DNA from: Albidovulum sp.
GTDB lineage: Bacteria > Pseudomonadota > Alphaproteobacteria > Rhodobacterales > Rhodobacteraceae
NCBI GenBank assembly: GCA_030837825.1
Contig: JAUQYB010000027.1
Coordinates: 1-50,374 of the forward strand
Reading direction: 5' to 3'
DNA: 50,374 nt
Made by a program: the position numbers and the translations under genes. Of the stretch, positions 6,756-14,625 are shown piece after piece (the first letter of the stretch is position 1; each line of letters begins with the position of its first letter). The notes under the pieces are model-generated. The model ran no database searches. It saw only the letters and a list, made by a program, of their open reading frames with translations, and was not told where the DNA came from.

Positions 6756-8738
6756 TCAGGGCCCGACGACGCTGCATTCGGCCTGCCGCGCCTGGAGCCG
6801 GCGGCAGGCCAGCGACGCCATCTCCTCGGTCATGCCGACGAAGTTCGCGTCATATCCGCCGCGGCGCGACACGACCTTGCGCAGCGCCTCGTCGAGCGTC
6901 GACATTTCGACGAGCGCGGTCTGGAGGAGCTGGCGCTCGGCATCATAGCGAGAGCCGAAATGGCCGACGTTGATCGCCCATTGCCGCCCGCCGGAGGTCG
7001 AGACGCGGGTGACCACCTCCAGCTCTTCGGGCGCGGGTTCGGCCGGGGTGTAGGTCGCCAGCACGATCTGTTCCGGCCGCGCCTTCGGCTCTGGCGTGTC
7101 GGCCGACGCGGCCGCCACCGGCAGCAACCCGCCCGCCTCGGCCTCGGCCACAAGGGTGGCGTCGGCCTCGGGGTCGATCGCGGTGGTGGAAAGGCTCGCG
7201 GCGACCACGGCGGGTTCCGGCGCGGCTTCCGCGACTGCGACGGGCGCGACAGGCGCCGCCGCATCGGGGGCGGGTGCAGCAGCAGGCGTTTCGGCAGGCG
7301 CTTCGGCGGGCCGGGGCGCCGCGGGAGGCTTGGCCGATGTCACCGGCGCGATGGCCGAGGCGAGAGCGAACGGGTCCGCGGCCTCGGGGGCGGCGGCGGG
7401 CGAGGCAGCCGGATCGGCCAGCGCCAGCGCGGTTTCCGGCTGCGGCACGGTTGTCTGTGCGAAAGCCGGGCCGGTGACCGGTGCTGCGTCGCTGACGGCC
7501 GCGTCGGCTGCCGCCACGGCCTCCCCGACCGTCTCTTCGCCGGAGAGCGTGTCGTCGGGGGCGGCATCGTTCAGCGCCTGCGCCTCGGCGAGGGCGGCGG
7601 TGATGTCGTCCTGCATGGCCAGGAGAAGCTCCTCGGCCGGGGCATCCGCGGGCTCGCTGGCGGGTGCCACCGGCCCCTCCGTGCCCGGAAGCGGCCGGCT
7701 GCGCGGCCGCGGGCTTTGCGCCACGGCGACGTTGAGGCGGATGGTCTTGCCGGCGGCCACGGCATCGGGCGCCGTCGTCACCGCCCGGGCGATGGCCTCG
7801 GCCATCTCGTCGGTTTCGGGCTCGCTCGCCGCTGCGGCCGCGCCGGCATCGGCATAGTCGGTGCCGGAATAGGCGGGACGGGCAGGTTTCTGCACCGCGA
7901 CCCGGCTCGGCGCCTTGCCGAAGCCCATGTCGAGAAGCTGCGCCGCCCGCGCGTTGCGGTCGGCGGTGGACTTGCCGCCGAAGACGGTGGCGATGACGTG
8001 CTTGTTGCCGCGATGGGCCGAGGCCACGAGGTTGAACCCGGCGGCCTGGGTGTAGCCGGTCTTGATCCCGTCGGCGCCTTCGTAGGCGGCAAGGAAGCGG
8101 CGGTTGGTGGAGGCGACCTGGGCCACGCCCGCATCGGCCGAGGTGCGGGAGAAGATGTTGTAGTACTGCGGATAGTCGTAGAAGAGATGCCGCCCCAGCA
8201 CGGTCATGTCATGGGCGGTCGACAGATGGCCCTTCGCCGTCAGCCCGTTGGCGTTGGCGAAGGTGGTCCGGGTCATGCCGAGCGCCTTCGCGGTGCGGTT
8301 CATCCGCCTGGCGAAGGCGGATTCCGATCCCTCGATCGCCTCGCCGATGGCGGTGGCGGCATCGTTGGCCGACTTGATCGCGGCGGCGCGGATCAGGTAG
8401 CGCAGCGCGATCGTCTGGCCGGGCTTGAGGCCGAGCTTGGAGGGCGGCATCGAGGCCGCGTGTTTCGAGATCGTGACCCTGCTGTCGAGCGAGATTTCGC
8501 CGCGCTCGATCGCTTCGAAGGCGATGTAGAGCGTCATCATCTTGGTGAGCGAGGCCGGGTGCAGCCGGGTGTTGGCGTTTTCCTGGTGCAGCACCTCGCC
8601 GGTGCGGACGTCGACGACGTAATCGGCGTAGGGCGCGGCCAACGCCGCGAGCGGGGCCAGCAGCAACGCCAGCGCAAAAGCCACGATGATGCGAGTGCGC
8701 GATGCGCACTGCCCGGGACAAGCGATCACCTGTCTCAC
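6756..8738 (-). CDS. D-alanyl-D-alanine carboxypeptidase (PBP5 type) with C-terminal SPOR domain
   Basis: Periplasmic low-molecular-weight penicillin-binding protein that trims the terminal D-Ala of peptidoglycan pentapeptides. Residues 1-35 form a signal peptide (cleavage after LAALAA). Active-site motifs are SLTK at 63-66, SAN at 123-125 and KTG at 225-227. A long Ala/Pro/Glu-rich, low-complexity linker covers about residues 260-575. A SPOR-like domain ends the protein (WAINVGHFGSRYDAERQLLQ and following), which usually targets proteins to denuded glycan at the division site. At 660 residues it is much longer than PBP5 (about 400) because of linker and SPOR. Gene symbol is left blank because dacA, dacC and dacD cannot be separated by sequence alone here. 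Confidence 0.93.
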   Translation of the reverse strand: MRQVIACPGQCASRTRIIVAFALALLLAPLAALAAPYADYVVDVRTGEVLHQENANTRLHPASLTKMMTLYIAFEAIERGEISLDSRVTISKHAASMPPSKLGLKPGQTIALRYLIRAAAIKSANDAATAIGEAIEGSESAFARRMNRTAKALGMTRTTFANANGLTAKGHLSTAHDMTVLGRHLFYDYPQYYNIFSRTSADAGVAQVASTNRRFLAAYEGADGIKTGYTQAAGFNLVASAHRGNKHVIATVFGGKSTADRNARAAQLLDMGFGKAPSRVAVQKPARPAYSGTDYADAGAAAAASEPETDEMAEAIARAVTTAPDAVAAGKTIRLNVAVAQSPRPRSRPLPGTEGPVAPASEPADAPAEELLLAMQDDITAALAEAQALNDAAPDDTLSGEETVGEAVAAADAAVSDAAPVTGPAFAQTTVPQPETALALADPAASPAAAPEAADPFALASAIAPVTSAKPPAAPRPAEAPAETPAAAPAPDAAAPVAPVAVAEAAPEPAVVAASLSTTAIDPEADATLVAEAEAGGLLPVAAASADTPEPKARPEQIVLATYTPAEPAPEELEVVTRVSTSGGRQWAINVGHFGSRYDAERQLLQTALVEMSTLDEALRKVVSRRGGYDANFVGMTEEMASLACRRLQARQAECSVVGP

Positions 8739-8787
8739 CTACTGTCTGCCTCGCGCCCCGATCTTGTTGCCGGGGCTTGGTGATTTG

Positions 8788-8841
8788 CGCCACGATAGCA
8801 CAGGCGAATCGTGGCGAAAACACCTGAATTTCAAGGTGTTT
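8788..8841. repeat. two adjacent inverted repeats upstream of the carboxypeptidase gene
   Basis: CGCCACGAT (8788-8796) and ATCGTGGCG (8808-8816) form a perfect 9-bp dyad with an 11-bp spacer. Directly beside it, AAACACCT (8818-8825) and AGGTGTTT (8834-8841) form a perfect 8-bp dyad with an 8-bp spacer. They lie between the carboxypeptidase start (8738) and the HAD gene stop (8928), both on the minus strand. They could be operators for the carboxypeptidase promoter or a terminator for the HAD transcript; on the minus strand the AAACACCT dyad runs into TTTTCG. Confidence 0.55.
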
Positions 8842-8927
8842 GTCGGGGATGCTGAGACGGCTGGGCAGTCTTTCGGCCGGTTGATCGCATATCTTGCGCC
8901 GCTTCGGGAAGCGGATACAAAATGCGC

Positions 8928-9635
8928 CTATCCCGCGTCCTCGATCCGCGCCACGAGGTCGGGAAGCGCGCCAAGGTCCGGCAGGCTGCAAAACCGCGCG
9001 TTGCCTTCGGGCGGCGCGTCATGCTCCAGCGCCCAGGTCAGGTCGTGCGGCACGTGGACGCCCCAGCCGCCGATCTCCAGCACCGGCAGGACGTCCGACC
9101 GCAGCGAATTGCCCGCCATCAGGGCCGCGCCGGGGGCGATGCCGTGGCGGGCGAAAATCCCGGCATAGACCGGCGCGGTCTTGGCCGACACGATCTCCAC
9201 CCCGGCAAAGAGATCGCCAAGGCCCGACTGCGCCAACTTGCGCTCCTGGTCGATCAGGTCGCCCTTGGTGATCAGCAGCACGGGATGGTCGTCGGCAAGC
9301 CGCTCCACCGCCTCACGGGCATGCGGCAGAAGCTCGATCGGATGGGCCAGCATCTCCTGCCCGGCGGCGACGATCTCGCGGATGACGCGGGACGGCACGC
9401 GGTCTTCGGTGACGTCGAGCGCGGTCTCGATCATCGACAGCATGAAGCCCTTGATGCCGAAGCCGTAGCGGCCGAGGTTGCGCCGTTCGGCGGCAAGCAG
9501 GCGTTCCTCGAGCTGATCGCGCGCGGCGAAGTCCGCCAGAAGCATCGCCAGCCGGTCCTGGGTCAGGCGGAAGAATCGCTCGTTGTGCCAGAGCGTGTCG
9601 TCGGCGTCGAAGGCGATGGCGGCGAGTTCGGGCAT
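8928..9635 (-). CDS. HAD-superfamily hydrolase
   Basis: A 235-residue haloacid-dehalogenase-fold phosphatase. Motif I is FDADDTLW at residues 9-16 (nucleophile Asp and acid/base Asp), motif II is LLITKGD and motif III/IV is in [11 protein letters not shown]. An alpha-helical cap occupies about residues 18-95 (C1 cap, dehalogenase or phosphoglycolate-phosphatase-like). The substrate cannot be told. The start ATG at 9635 has GGGAGG seven bases upstream on the minus strand. It is divergent from clpS. Confidence 0.88.
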   Translation of the reverse strand: MPELAAIAFDADDTLWHNERFFRLTQDRLAMLLADFAARDQLEERLLAAERRNLGRYGFGIKGFMLSMIETALDVTEDRVPSRVIREIVAAGQEMLAHPIELLPHAREAVERLADDHPVLLITKGDLIDQERKLAQSGLGDLFAGVEIVSAKTAPVYAGIFARHGIAPGAALMAGNSLRSDVLPVLEIGGWGVHVPHDLTWALEHDAPPEGNARFCSLPDLGALPDLVARIEDAG

Positions 9636-9772
9636 GGACCCCTCCCGCCGCGCAGTCTGCCGCGATCGCCGGGCAGGATCAATTCCCGGACCCTGCAGCC
9701 CTTTTCTCCTTCCGTTCCTCGGCTATATTGGTGGGGAAACCCCATGCAAGCGAATCCCTTCGGGAGGGAGCC

Positions 9773-10114
9773 TTGGCGCTCAGCCGCGTGACACTGTCGG
9801 ACCGCAAGGATGGCCACGACCACGAGACGTCGGTCATCACCAAGACGCGCCCGAAGACGCAGCGGCCGCCGCTCTACAAGGTGCTGCTCTTGAACGACGA
9901 CTACACGCCGATGGAATTCGTGGTCCATGTGCTCGAACGCTTCTTCGGCATGAGCCATGCGCAGGCGTTCGAGATCATGCTGACGGTGCACAAGAAGGGG
10001 CTCGCCGTGGTCGGGGTCTTTTCGCATGAGGTGGCGGAAACCAAGGTGGCGCAGGTGATGGATTTCTCGCGCCGCCACCAGCACCCGCTCCAGTGCACGA
10101 TGGAAAAGGAATAG
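9773..10114 (+). CDS. clpS: ATP-dependent Clp protease adaptor ClpS
   Basis: Adaptor that delivers N-degron substrates to the ClpAP protease. The core [20 protein letters not shown], then [19 protein letters not shown] and [12 protein letters not shown], is textbook ClpS; the DDYTP acidic patch and the H-K region form the N-degron pocket. The start is uncertain. I chose TTG at 9773 because GGGAGG lies just upstream (9763-9768), giving 113 residues; GTG at 9788 is an alternative. A TATATT at 9724-9729 looks like a -10 element. clpA is not adjacent. Downstream is an RsmC-like methyltransferase. Confidence 0.95.
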   Translation: MALSRVTLSDRKDGHDHETSVITKTRPKTQRPPLYKVLLLNDDYTPMEFVVHVLERFFGMSHAQAFEIMLTVHKKGLAVVGVFSHEVAETKVAQVMDFSRRHQHPLQCTMEKE

Positions 10115-10134
10115 GGGCGGGGCCCCGGTTTCCG

Positions 10135-11148
10135 ATGGCATATCCCAGACTTGCCCTTGCGCTTTCGGGCGCCGACGCGCTGCCCGGGGAGGGGCGGATT
10201 CTCGCGGTCGGGGCGGTGGCCGGGCTTTCCGGCCTGCCGGAGGAGCGCACCGTCGTGGTGCAGGGCTTCCGGCCCGAGCATGACGCGCTCGCCGCGGCGG
10301 GCTGGACGGTGGTGCCCGACCTCGCCGGCGCGACGGGCGATTTCGCCGCGGCGGTGGTCTTGCTGCCCCGGTCGCGGGGCGCGGCGCGCGATGCGGTGGC
10401 TGAGGCGGCCGCAAGGGTGCGCCCCGGCGGGCCGGTCTGGATCGACGGGCAGAAGACCGACGGGATCGACACGATGCTGAAGGATCTGCGCGCCCGCACC
10501 GCCGTGTCGGCGCCCCTTGCCAAGGCGCATGGCAAGATCTTCCGCTTTGCCGCCGGGGCGGAACTGCCCGGCTGGCGGGCGAGCGATCTCCATCCCGCGC
10601 CGGGCTTTGTCACCCGGCCGGGGGTCTTCTCGGCCGAGAAGGTCGATCCCGGCTCGGCGCTCCTGGCCGCGGCGCTGCCCGCCCGCCTGCCTGCGCGCGT
10701 GGCCGACCTCGGGGCCGGCTGGGGCTGGCTCGCGGCGCAGGTGCTGGGGCGGGACGGCGTCGGGGAGCTGCATCTGGTCGAGGCCGACCACGCTTCCCTT
10801 GCCTGTGCGCGGCTGAACCTGACCGACCCGCGCGTGCGCTTCCACTGGGCCGATGCCGCGCGGTTCCGGCCCGAGGCGCCTTTCGACGCGGTGGTGATGA
10901 ATCCGCCGTTCCACAGCGGCCGCGCCGCCGACCCGGCACTTGGTGCTGCCTTCATCGCGGCCGCCGCCGGGATGCTCGGCCCCGCCGGGCGGCTCTGGAT
11001 GGTCGCCAACCGGCACCTTCCCTATGAGGCCGTCCTTGCGCGCCACTTCCGCGAGGTGACGGAGGCGGGCGGCGACGGTGCCTTCAAGCTCCTCCTCGCT
11101 GCCCGGCCGGTGCCGGCGGCCAGGACCGCGCCTCGCCCCCGCGGCTGA
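10135..11148 (+). CDS. class I methyltransferase, RsmC-like (16S rRNA guanine-N2)
   Basis: A 337-residue protein with the two-domain plan of RsmC: a degenerate N-terminal methyltransferase-like half (to about residue 160) and a catalytic C-terminal half. The SAM-binding loop is VADLGAGWGWLAAQVL near residue 190, the acidic end of the next strand is HLVEAD, and the catalytic signature is VVMNPPFHSG, typical of N-methyltransferases acting on rRNA guanine. RsmC methylates G1207 of 16S rRNA; assignment to that exact position is by family only. The ATG at 10135 is preferred to a GTG-type start further upstream that would overlap clpS. Confidence 0.8.
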   Translation: MAYPRLALALSGADALPGEGRILAVGAVAGLSGLPEERTVVVQGFRPEHDALAAAGWTVVPDLAGATGDFAAAVVLLPRSRGAARDAVAEAAARVRPGGPVWIDGQKTDGIDTMLKDLRARTAVSAPLAKAHGKIFRFAAGAELPGWRASDLHPAPGFVTRPGVFSAEKVDPGSALLAAALPARLPARVADLGAGWGWLAAQVLGRDGVGELHLVEADHASLACARLNLTDPRVRFHWADAARFRPEAPFDAVVMNPPFHSGRAADPALGAAFIAAAAGMLGPAGRLWMVANRHLPYEAVLARHFREVTEAGGDGAFKLLLAARPVPAARTAPRPRG

Positions 11149-11190
11149 TTTCCACTAACCTCGGCCACCAGAATCAGAAGGGAAGACGCC

Positions 11191-12003
11191 ATGTCCCTGT
11201 CCATCGCCGGCAAGAGCGCCATCGTCACCGGGGCGGCCAAGGGCATCGGCCTGGCCATCGCCCGCCATTTCGTCGACCGCGGCGCCCGCGTCATGTTTGC
11301 CGACGCCGACGAGGCGAAGCTGGCCGAAGAGGTCGGCGACATCGCGGGCGAAGACGGCCCGGCGCGCTATTTCGCGGGCGACCTCAGCCAGAAGCTGACG
11401 CTTGCCAACCTGCTCTCGGCGACCGTCGATGCGTTCGAGCGGATCGACATCCTGGTCAACGCGCAGCGCGCGGTGGCGATCACCGAGGACCCGCTCAACC
11501 CCGACGACCCCTCGATCGAGGCGATGCTGCGGCAGAACCTCCTGCCGGCGCTGAAGCTGAGCCAGATGGCGGCGAAGCGGATGATCGCGCAGGCCGAGCG
11601 CGATGCGCAGAGCGAGGGGCCGGTGGGGGCGATCATCAACGTCTCGACGCTGGCCGCGCGGCTGGCCCAGCCGCCGCTCCTGGCCTATTCGGTGGCCGGC
11701 GCCGCGCTCGACCAGGCGACGCGGTCGCTGGCGGTGACGCTGGCGCCCGAGCGGATCCGGGTGAACGGCATCGCCATCGCCAGCGTGATGAGCGCGAGCC
11801 TGCAGGCCAGCCTGAAGGACAATCCCGACTGGACCGATGCGATCGAGGCGGGAACGCCGCTCGGACGGATCGCCACGCCGACCGAGGTCGCCGAGGTGGC
11901 GCAGTTCCTCGCCTCGGACGGGGCGGGCTTCGTCACCGGGCAGGTCCTGACCGTCGACGGCGGCCGCGGCGTGACCGATCCGGTGAACGTGCCGGCCTAT
12001 TGA
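11191..12003 (+). CDS. short-chain dehydrogenase/reductase-fold protein lacking the catalytic lysine
   Basis: A 270-residue classical SDR fold. The NAD(P)-binding motif TGAAKGIG begins near residue 14 and the C-terminal end VTGQVLTVDGG is typical. The active site is unusual. The catalytic Tyr166 is followed by SVAG, so position +4, normally Lys, is Gly170. The structural NNAG motif is replaced by VNAQRA. These changes would remove or alter normal proton relay and cofactor binding, so it may be a pseudoenzyme or use a different chemistry. GAAGGGAAG upstream supports the ATG at 11191. Its 3' end overlaps by a few bases the convergent lipoprotein gene. Confidence 0.88.
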   Translation: MSLSIAGKSAIVTGAAKGIGLAIARHFVDRGARVMFADADEAKLAEEVGDIAGEDGPARYFAGDLSQKLTLANLLSATVDAFERIDILVNAQRAVAITEDPLNPDDPSIEAMLRQNLLPALKLSQMAAKRMIAQAERDAQSEGPVGAIINVSTLAARLAQPPLLAYSVAGAALDQATRSLAVTLAPERIRVNGIAIASVMSASLQASLKDNPDWTDAIEAGTPLGRIATPTEVAEVAQFLASDGAGFVTGQVLTVDGGRGVTDPVNVPAY

Positions 12004-12398
12004 GCCGGCGCGGCCCTTCCGGCAGGCCAGGTCGCCTTGCAGGCGGCGATGTGATCGAGGGCGCGCGGCAGCGCCGCCTCGCGCCGCGCCCTGAGCAGCG
12101 CGAGCTTGCGGCTTTCCGACCGCGGGTCGATGGTCTTCGGCGTCTCGATGACCTCGGTTTCGGTATAGAGGCAGGTGCCGCGGCCATCGCTGCACCGCCG
12201 GCGTTCCAGATAGGGCACGGTCTGGCGCGAGATGCCGTAGCCGCGCGCCACGCCCGCCTCGGTCTCGGCGATGAGGCGGTCGATGGTGCGCACCTCTGCG
12301 ACGGCGGAGCGCAGGCACTGGTCGCGCCCGACCCCGGCACAGGCGGCGAGAAGCGCAGTCAGGGCCAGAAGCGGCACAAGCCGGCGGGCGGCCGTCAT
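11997..12398 (-). CDS. small lipoprotein, tandem paralog A
   Basis: A 133-residue protein beginning with a lipoprotein signal peptide (LTALLAAC lipobox near residue 20). The mature part has QCLRSAVAEVRTIDRLIAET followed by ARGYGISRQT, further cysteines, and a basic helical C-terminal half ending in IAACKATW. The same layout occurs in the next two genes, so these are tandem duplicates. The start ATG at 12398 overlaps the stop of paralog B as ATGA, giving translational coupling. I do not recognise a named family. The likely location is the periplasmic face of a membrane. Confidence 0.75.
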   Translation of the reverse strand: MTAARRLVPLLALTALLAACAGVGRDQCLRSAVAEVRTIDRLIAETEAGVARGYGISRQTVPYLERRRCSDGRGTCLYTETEVIETPKTIDPRSESRKLALLRARREAALPRALDHIAACKATWPAGRAAPAQ

Positions 12399-12784
12399 TC
12401 GGGGTATTTCGCCTTGCAGGCGGCAATCGCCGGTTCGGCCCCGGCCATCAGCGCCGCGCGGCGGGCGAGAAGCCCGTCGAGCTTGCGCTGTTCGGCGGCG
12501 GGATCGATGGCGACCGGGCGCTTCACCGTGTCCCACACCGGCTCGAAGCACATCCTGGGCGGCGTGCCGGGCACCCAGTCGTCGCAGCGCTGCCATTCGT
12601 GGTGCATGATCTGGCGGGTCTCGTAGCCGTAGCCGCGGGCAAGCGTCGCGCGTTCCTCGGTGATCAGCCGGTCGAGCGTGCGGATGTCGCGGGTGGCGGC
12701 GCCGATGCACTGTTCCTGCGGCGTGCCGCAGGCGACGAGCGCGGGGAGGAGAAGCAGGGAAAGGAAGCGGGGGCGGCGCATCAT
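12395..12784 (-). CDS. small lipoprotein, tandem paralog B
   Basis: A 129-residue product starting MMRRPRFLSLLLLPALVACG, a clear lipoprotein signal. The mature region has CIGAATRDIRTLDRLITEE, ARGYGYETRQ, a WQRCDDW segment and a C-terminal helical part ending AIAACKAKYP. It shares the RT(I/L)DRLI..E, (A/H)xGYG-like and final A-C-K/P pattern with paralogs A and C. It could start at 12784 or at the adjacent ATG 12781. It lies 10 bp after paralog C and overlaps A by 4 bp, so all three form one operon. Confidence 0.75.
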   Translation of the reverse strand: MMRRPRFLSLLLLPALVACGTPQEQCIGAATRDIRTLDRLITEERATLARGYGYETRQIMHHEWQRCDDWVPGTPPRMCFEPVWDTVKRPVAIDPAAEQRKLDGLLARRAALMAGAEPAIAACKAKYPE

Positions 12785-12794
12785 GGGCAGGGCC

Positions 12795-13187
12795 TCATCG
12801 TGTCGGGCAGGCGGCGACGGCGGCGGCGATCTGGGCCTCGAGCCTTTCGCGCCGGGCGAGGAGCGCATCGAGCGTGCGCGCGGCCGCGGCGGTGTCGAGC
12901 GCCTCGGGGCGCGACTGCGAGCCGGGATCGGTGCAGTAGCTGACGCCGACATGGGACCGCGCGCTGCCGAGGCAGAGATTCACCGCCGGATTCGAATCGG
13001 TGCGCACGATCCTGTAGCCGTGCTCGATGTCGGCGCGCGTCTCGGCGATCAGCCGGTCGACGGTGCGAAGCTCGCGCGTCTCGGCGGGCGCGCAGCGGCT
13101 CGCCGGGTCGCCGGCGCAGGCGGCGAGGGCGGCGGTCAGGCAGAGGGCGGACAGGACGCGGCGGCAGGGCATGGGCGACTCGGGCAT
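12795..13187 (-). CDS. small lipoprotein, tandem paralog C
   Basis: A 130-residue product, first gene of the three-paralog operon. The signal peptide ends in LTAALAACAG. The mature part has CAPAETRELRTVDRLIAET, EHGYRIVRTD, two further cysteines and a C-terminal helix ending AAAVAACPTR. An alternative start at 13172 (MPCRRVL) would give a more usual signal-peptide length. The gene is divergent from hemF. Function unknown. Confidence 0.72.
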   Translation of the reverse strand: MPESPMPCRRVLSALCLTAALAACAGDPASRCAPAETRELRTVDRLIAETRADIEHGYRIVRTDSNPAVNLCLGSARSHVGVSYCTDPGSQSRPEALDTAAAARTLDALLARRERLEAQIAAAVAACPTR

Positions 13188-13230
13188 TGAACGGACGGTT
13201 CAGTCTAGCGCGGGTTGCGGTCATGCCAAA

Positions 13231-13268
13231 GCCCCGCGCCGAAATGACCCGGGGTCATCGGGCGGGGC
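13231..13268. promoter_or_regulatory. nested palindrome in the lipoprotein C / hemF divergent intergenic region
   Basis: An inner palindrome, ATGACCC-G-GGGTCAT (13244-13258), is flanked by outer arms GCCCCGC (13231-13237) and GCGGGGC (13262-13268) centred on almost the same point. It lies 72-109 bp before the hemF ATG and 44-81 bp before lipoprotein C. It is likely an operator or a structured leader for one or both directions. The binding protein is unknown. Confidence 0.55.
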
Positions 13269-13339
13269 CATGAGGTTCTGGCCGCGGCCGCGCGAAGCTG
13301 ATAGGCGGGACGGCAAGAGGCACGGTGGTGGGGGCGCGG

Positions 13340-14227
13340 ATGGCAGAAGACTTCACGGAGCGCAAGGCGCGCGCCTCGGCCTGGTTCCGCAGCCTCAGGA
13401 ACGAGATCGTCACGGCGTTCGAGACGCTCGAGGACGCCGGCCCGGCACGGCCGGGCGATGCCGGCCCCGGCCGGTTCGAGCTGACCGAGACGCGGCGTAG
13501 CGAGGAGGGCCGGGGCGACGCGGGCGGCGGGCTGATGAGCGTGATGCGCGGCGGCCGGGTGTTCGAGAAGGTCGGCGTCAATGTCTCCGCCGTCCACGGC
13601 ACGCTCGGGCCCCGCGCGCAGAAGGCGATGGCGGCGCGCGGCGTGGCGGGAATCGAACACGATCCGCGGTTCTGGGCCAGCGGCATCAGCCTTGTCGCCC
13701 ACATGCAGAACCCGCATGTGCCGGCGGTTCACATGAACACCCGGATGTTCTGGACGCCCGATGCCTGGTGGTTCGGCGGTGGCGCCGATCTCAACCCCTG
13801 CATCGAATATGCCGAGGACACGGTGCATTTCCACACCACGCTGGAGGCCGCCTGCGATGTCCACGACCCCGGTTACTATCCCCGCTTCAAGTCCTGGGCC
13901 GACGAATATTTCTTCGTCCCCCACCGGGGGCGTGCACGCGGCGTCGGCGGGATCTTCTACGACGATCTGAACAGCGGCGACTGGGAGGCCGATTTCGCCT
14001 TCACCCAGGGCGTGGGCGGGGCCTTCCTGCCGGCCTTCGTGCCGGTGGTGAAGCGGCGGGTCGGCACGCCCTTCACCGATGCCGACCGCGACATCCAGCT
14101 TGTGCACCGCGGCCTTTATGCCGAATACAACCTCGTCTACGACCGCGGCACGAAGTTCGGGCTGGAGACCGGGCATGACGCGAATGCGGTGCTGATGAGC
14201 CTGCCGCCGATTGCGAAATGGGTCTGA
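13340..14227 (+). CDS. hemF: oxygen-dependent coproporphyrinogen III oxidase HemF
   Basis: Converts coproporphyrinogen III to protoporphyrinogen IX with O2 in heme and (bacterio)chlorophyll synthesis. The 295-residue protein has the diagnostic blocks VPAVHMNTRMFWT, WWFGGGADLNPCI, GIFYDDLNSGDWEADFAFTQ, GLYAEYNLVYDRGTKFGLETG and ESLMSLPP-like NAVLMSLPPIAKW. The ATG at 13340 is favoured over the GTG at 13325 since G-rich sequence GGTGGGGG lies just upstream. An anaerobic HemN would be expected elsewhere in a facultative species. Confidence 0.96.
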   Translation: MAEDFTERKARASAWFRSLRNEIVTAFETLEDAGPARPGDAGPGRFELTETRRSEEGRGDAGGGLMSVMRGGRVFEKVGVNVSAVHGTLGPRAQKAMAARGVAGIEHDPRFWASGISLVAHMQNPHVPAVHMNTRMFWTPDAWWFGGGADLNPCIEYAEDTVHFHTTLEAACDVHDPGYYPRFKSWADEYFFVPHRGRARGVGGIFYDDLNSGDWEADFAFTQGVGGAFLPAFVPVVKRRVGTPFTDADRDIQLVHRGLYAEYNLVYDRGTKFGLETGHDANAVLMSLPPIAKWV

Positions 14228-14319
14228 CGGACCGGGCCGGTGCCGGCGTTGCCGCCCGGTGGCCGAGCGGCTATGACCGGGCCGCAAGGACGGACCCGCG
14301 AGCGGATGGAGGGACGAGG

Positions 14320-14625
14320 ATGACACCGGAGGAGTGCAGGACGATGGCCGATCTGCGCGCCGAGATCGACCGGATCGACGGGCGGCTGGTGGCGCTTCTG
14401 GCCGAGCGCGCGGGCTATATCGACCGCGCGGCCGAGATCAAGCCCGCGCTCGGCCTGCCGGCGCGGATCGACGACCGGGTGGAGGAAGTGGTGGAAAAGG
14501 TCCGCGTCCGCGCGATGGCCGAGGCGCTTGACCCCGATCTGGCCGAGGCGTTGTGGCGGCGGCTGATCGACTGGTCGATCGCCCGCGAGGAACGGCTGTT
14601 CCCGGAGGCGGGTGACGAGGCATGA
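14320..14625 (+). CDS. chorismate mutase, AroQ/PchB type
   Basis: A 101-residue all-helical chorismate mutase domain that converts chorismate to prephenate (or, in PchB-type proteins, also cleaves isochorismate). Seen features are LRAEIDRIDGRLVALLAERA, a Y-I-D-R-A helix with K (EIKPALGLPARIDDRVEEVV) and a final helix RRLIDWSIAREE. The start ATG at 14320 follows GGACGAGG. The stop overlaps the next start as ATGA, so it is coupled to the hydroxyacid dehydrogenase. The short length shows no fused prephenate dehydratase. Confidence 0.9.
   Translation: MTPEECRTMADLRAEIDRIDGRLVALLAERAGYIDRAAEIKPALGLPARIDDRVEEVVEKVRVRAMAEALDPDLAEALWRRLIDWSIAREERLFPEAGDEA

Noticed and set aside
7096..7857. Repeats in the Ala-rich region as a repeat array or CRISPR
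   Set aside because: They are codon-level low complexity in a protein linker with no regular spacing.
6651..8783. 710-codon plus-strand frame opposite the carboxypeptidase
   Set aside because: Shadow of the Ala/Pro-rich linker; the minus-strand frame has SxxK, SxN and KTG motifs and a signal peptide.
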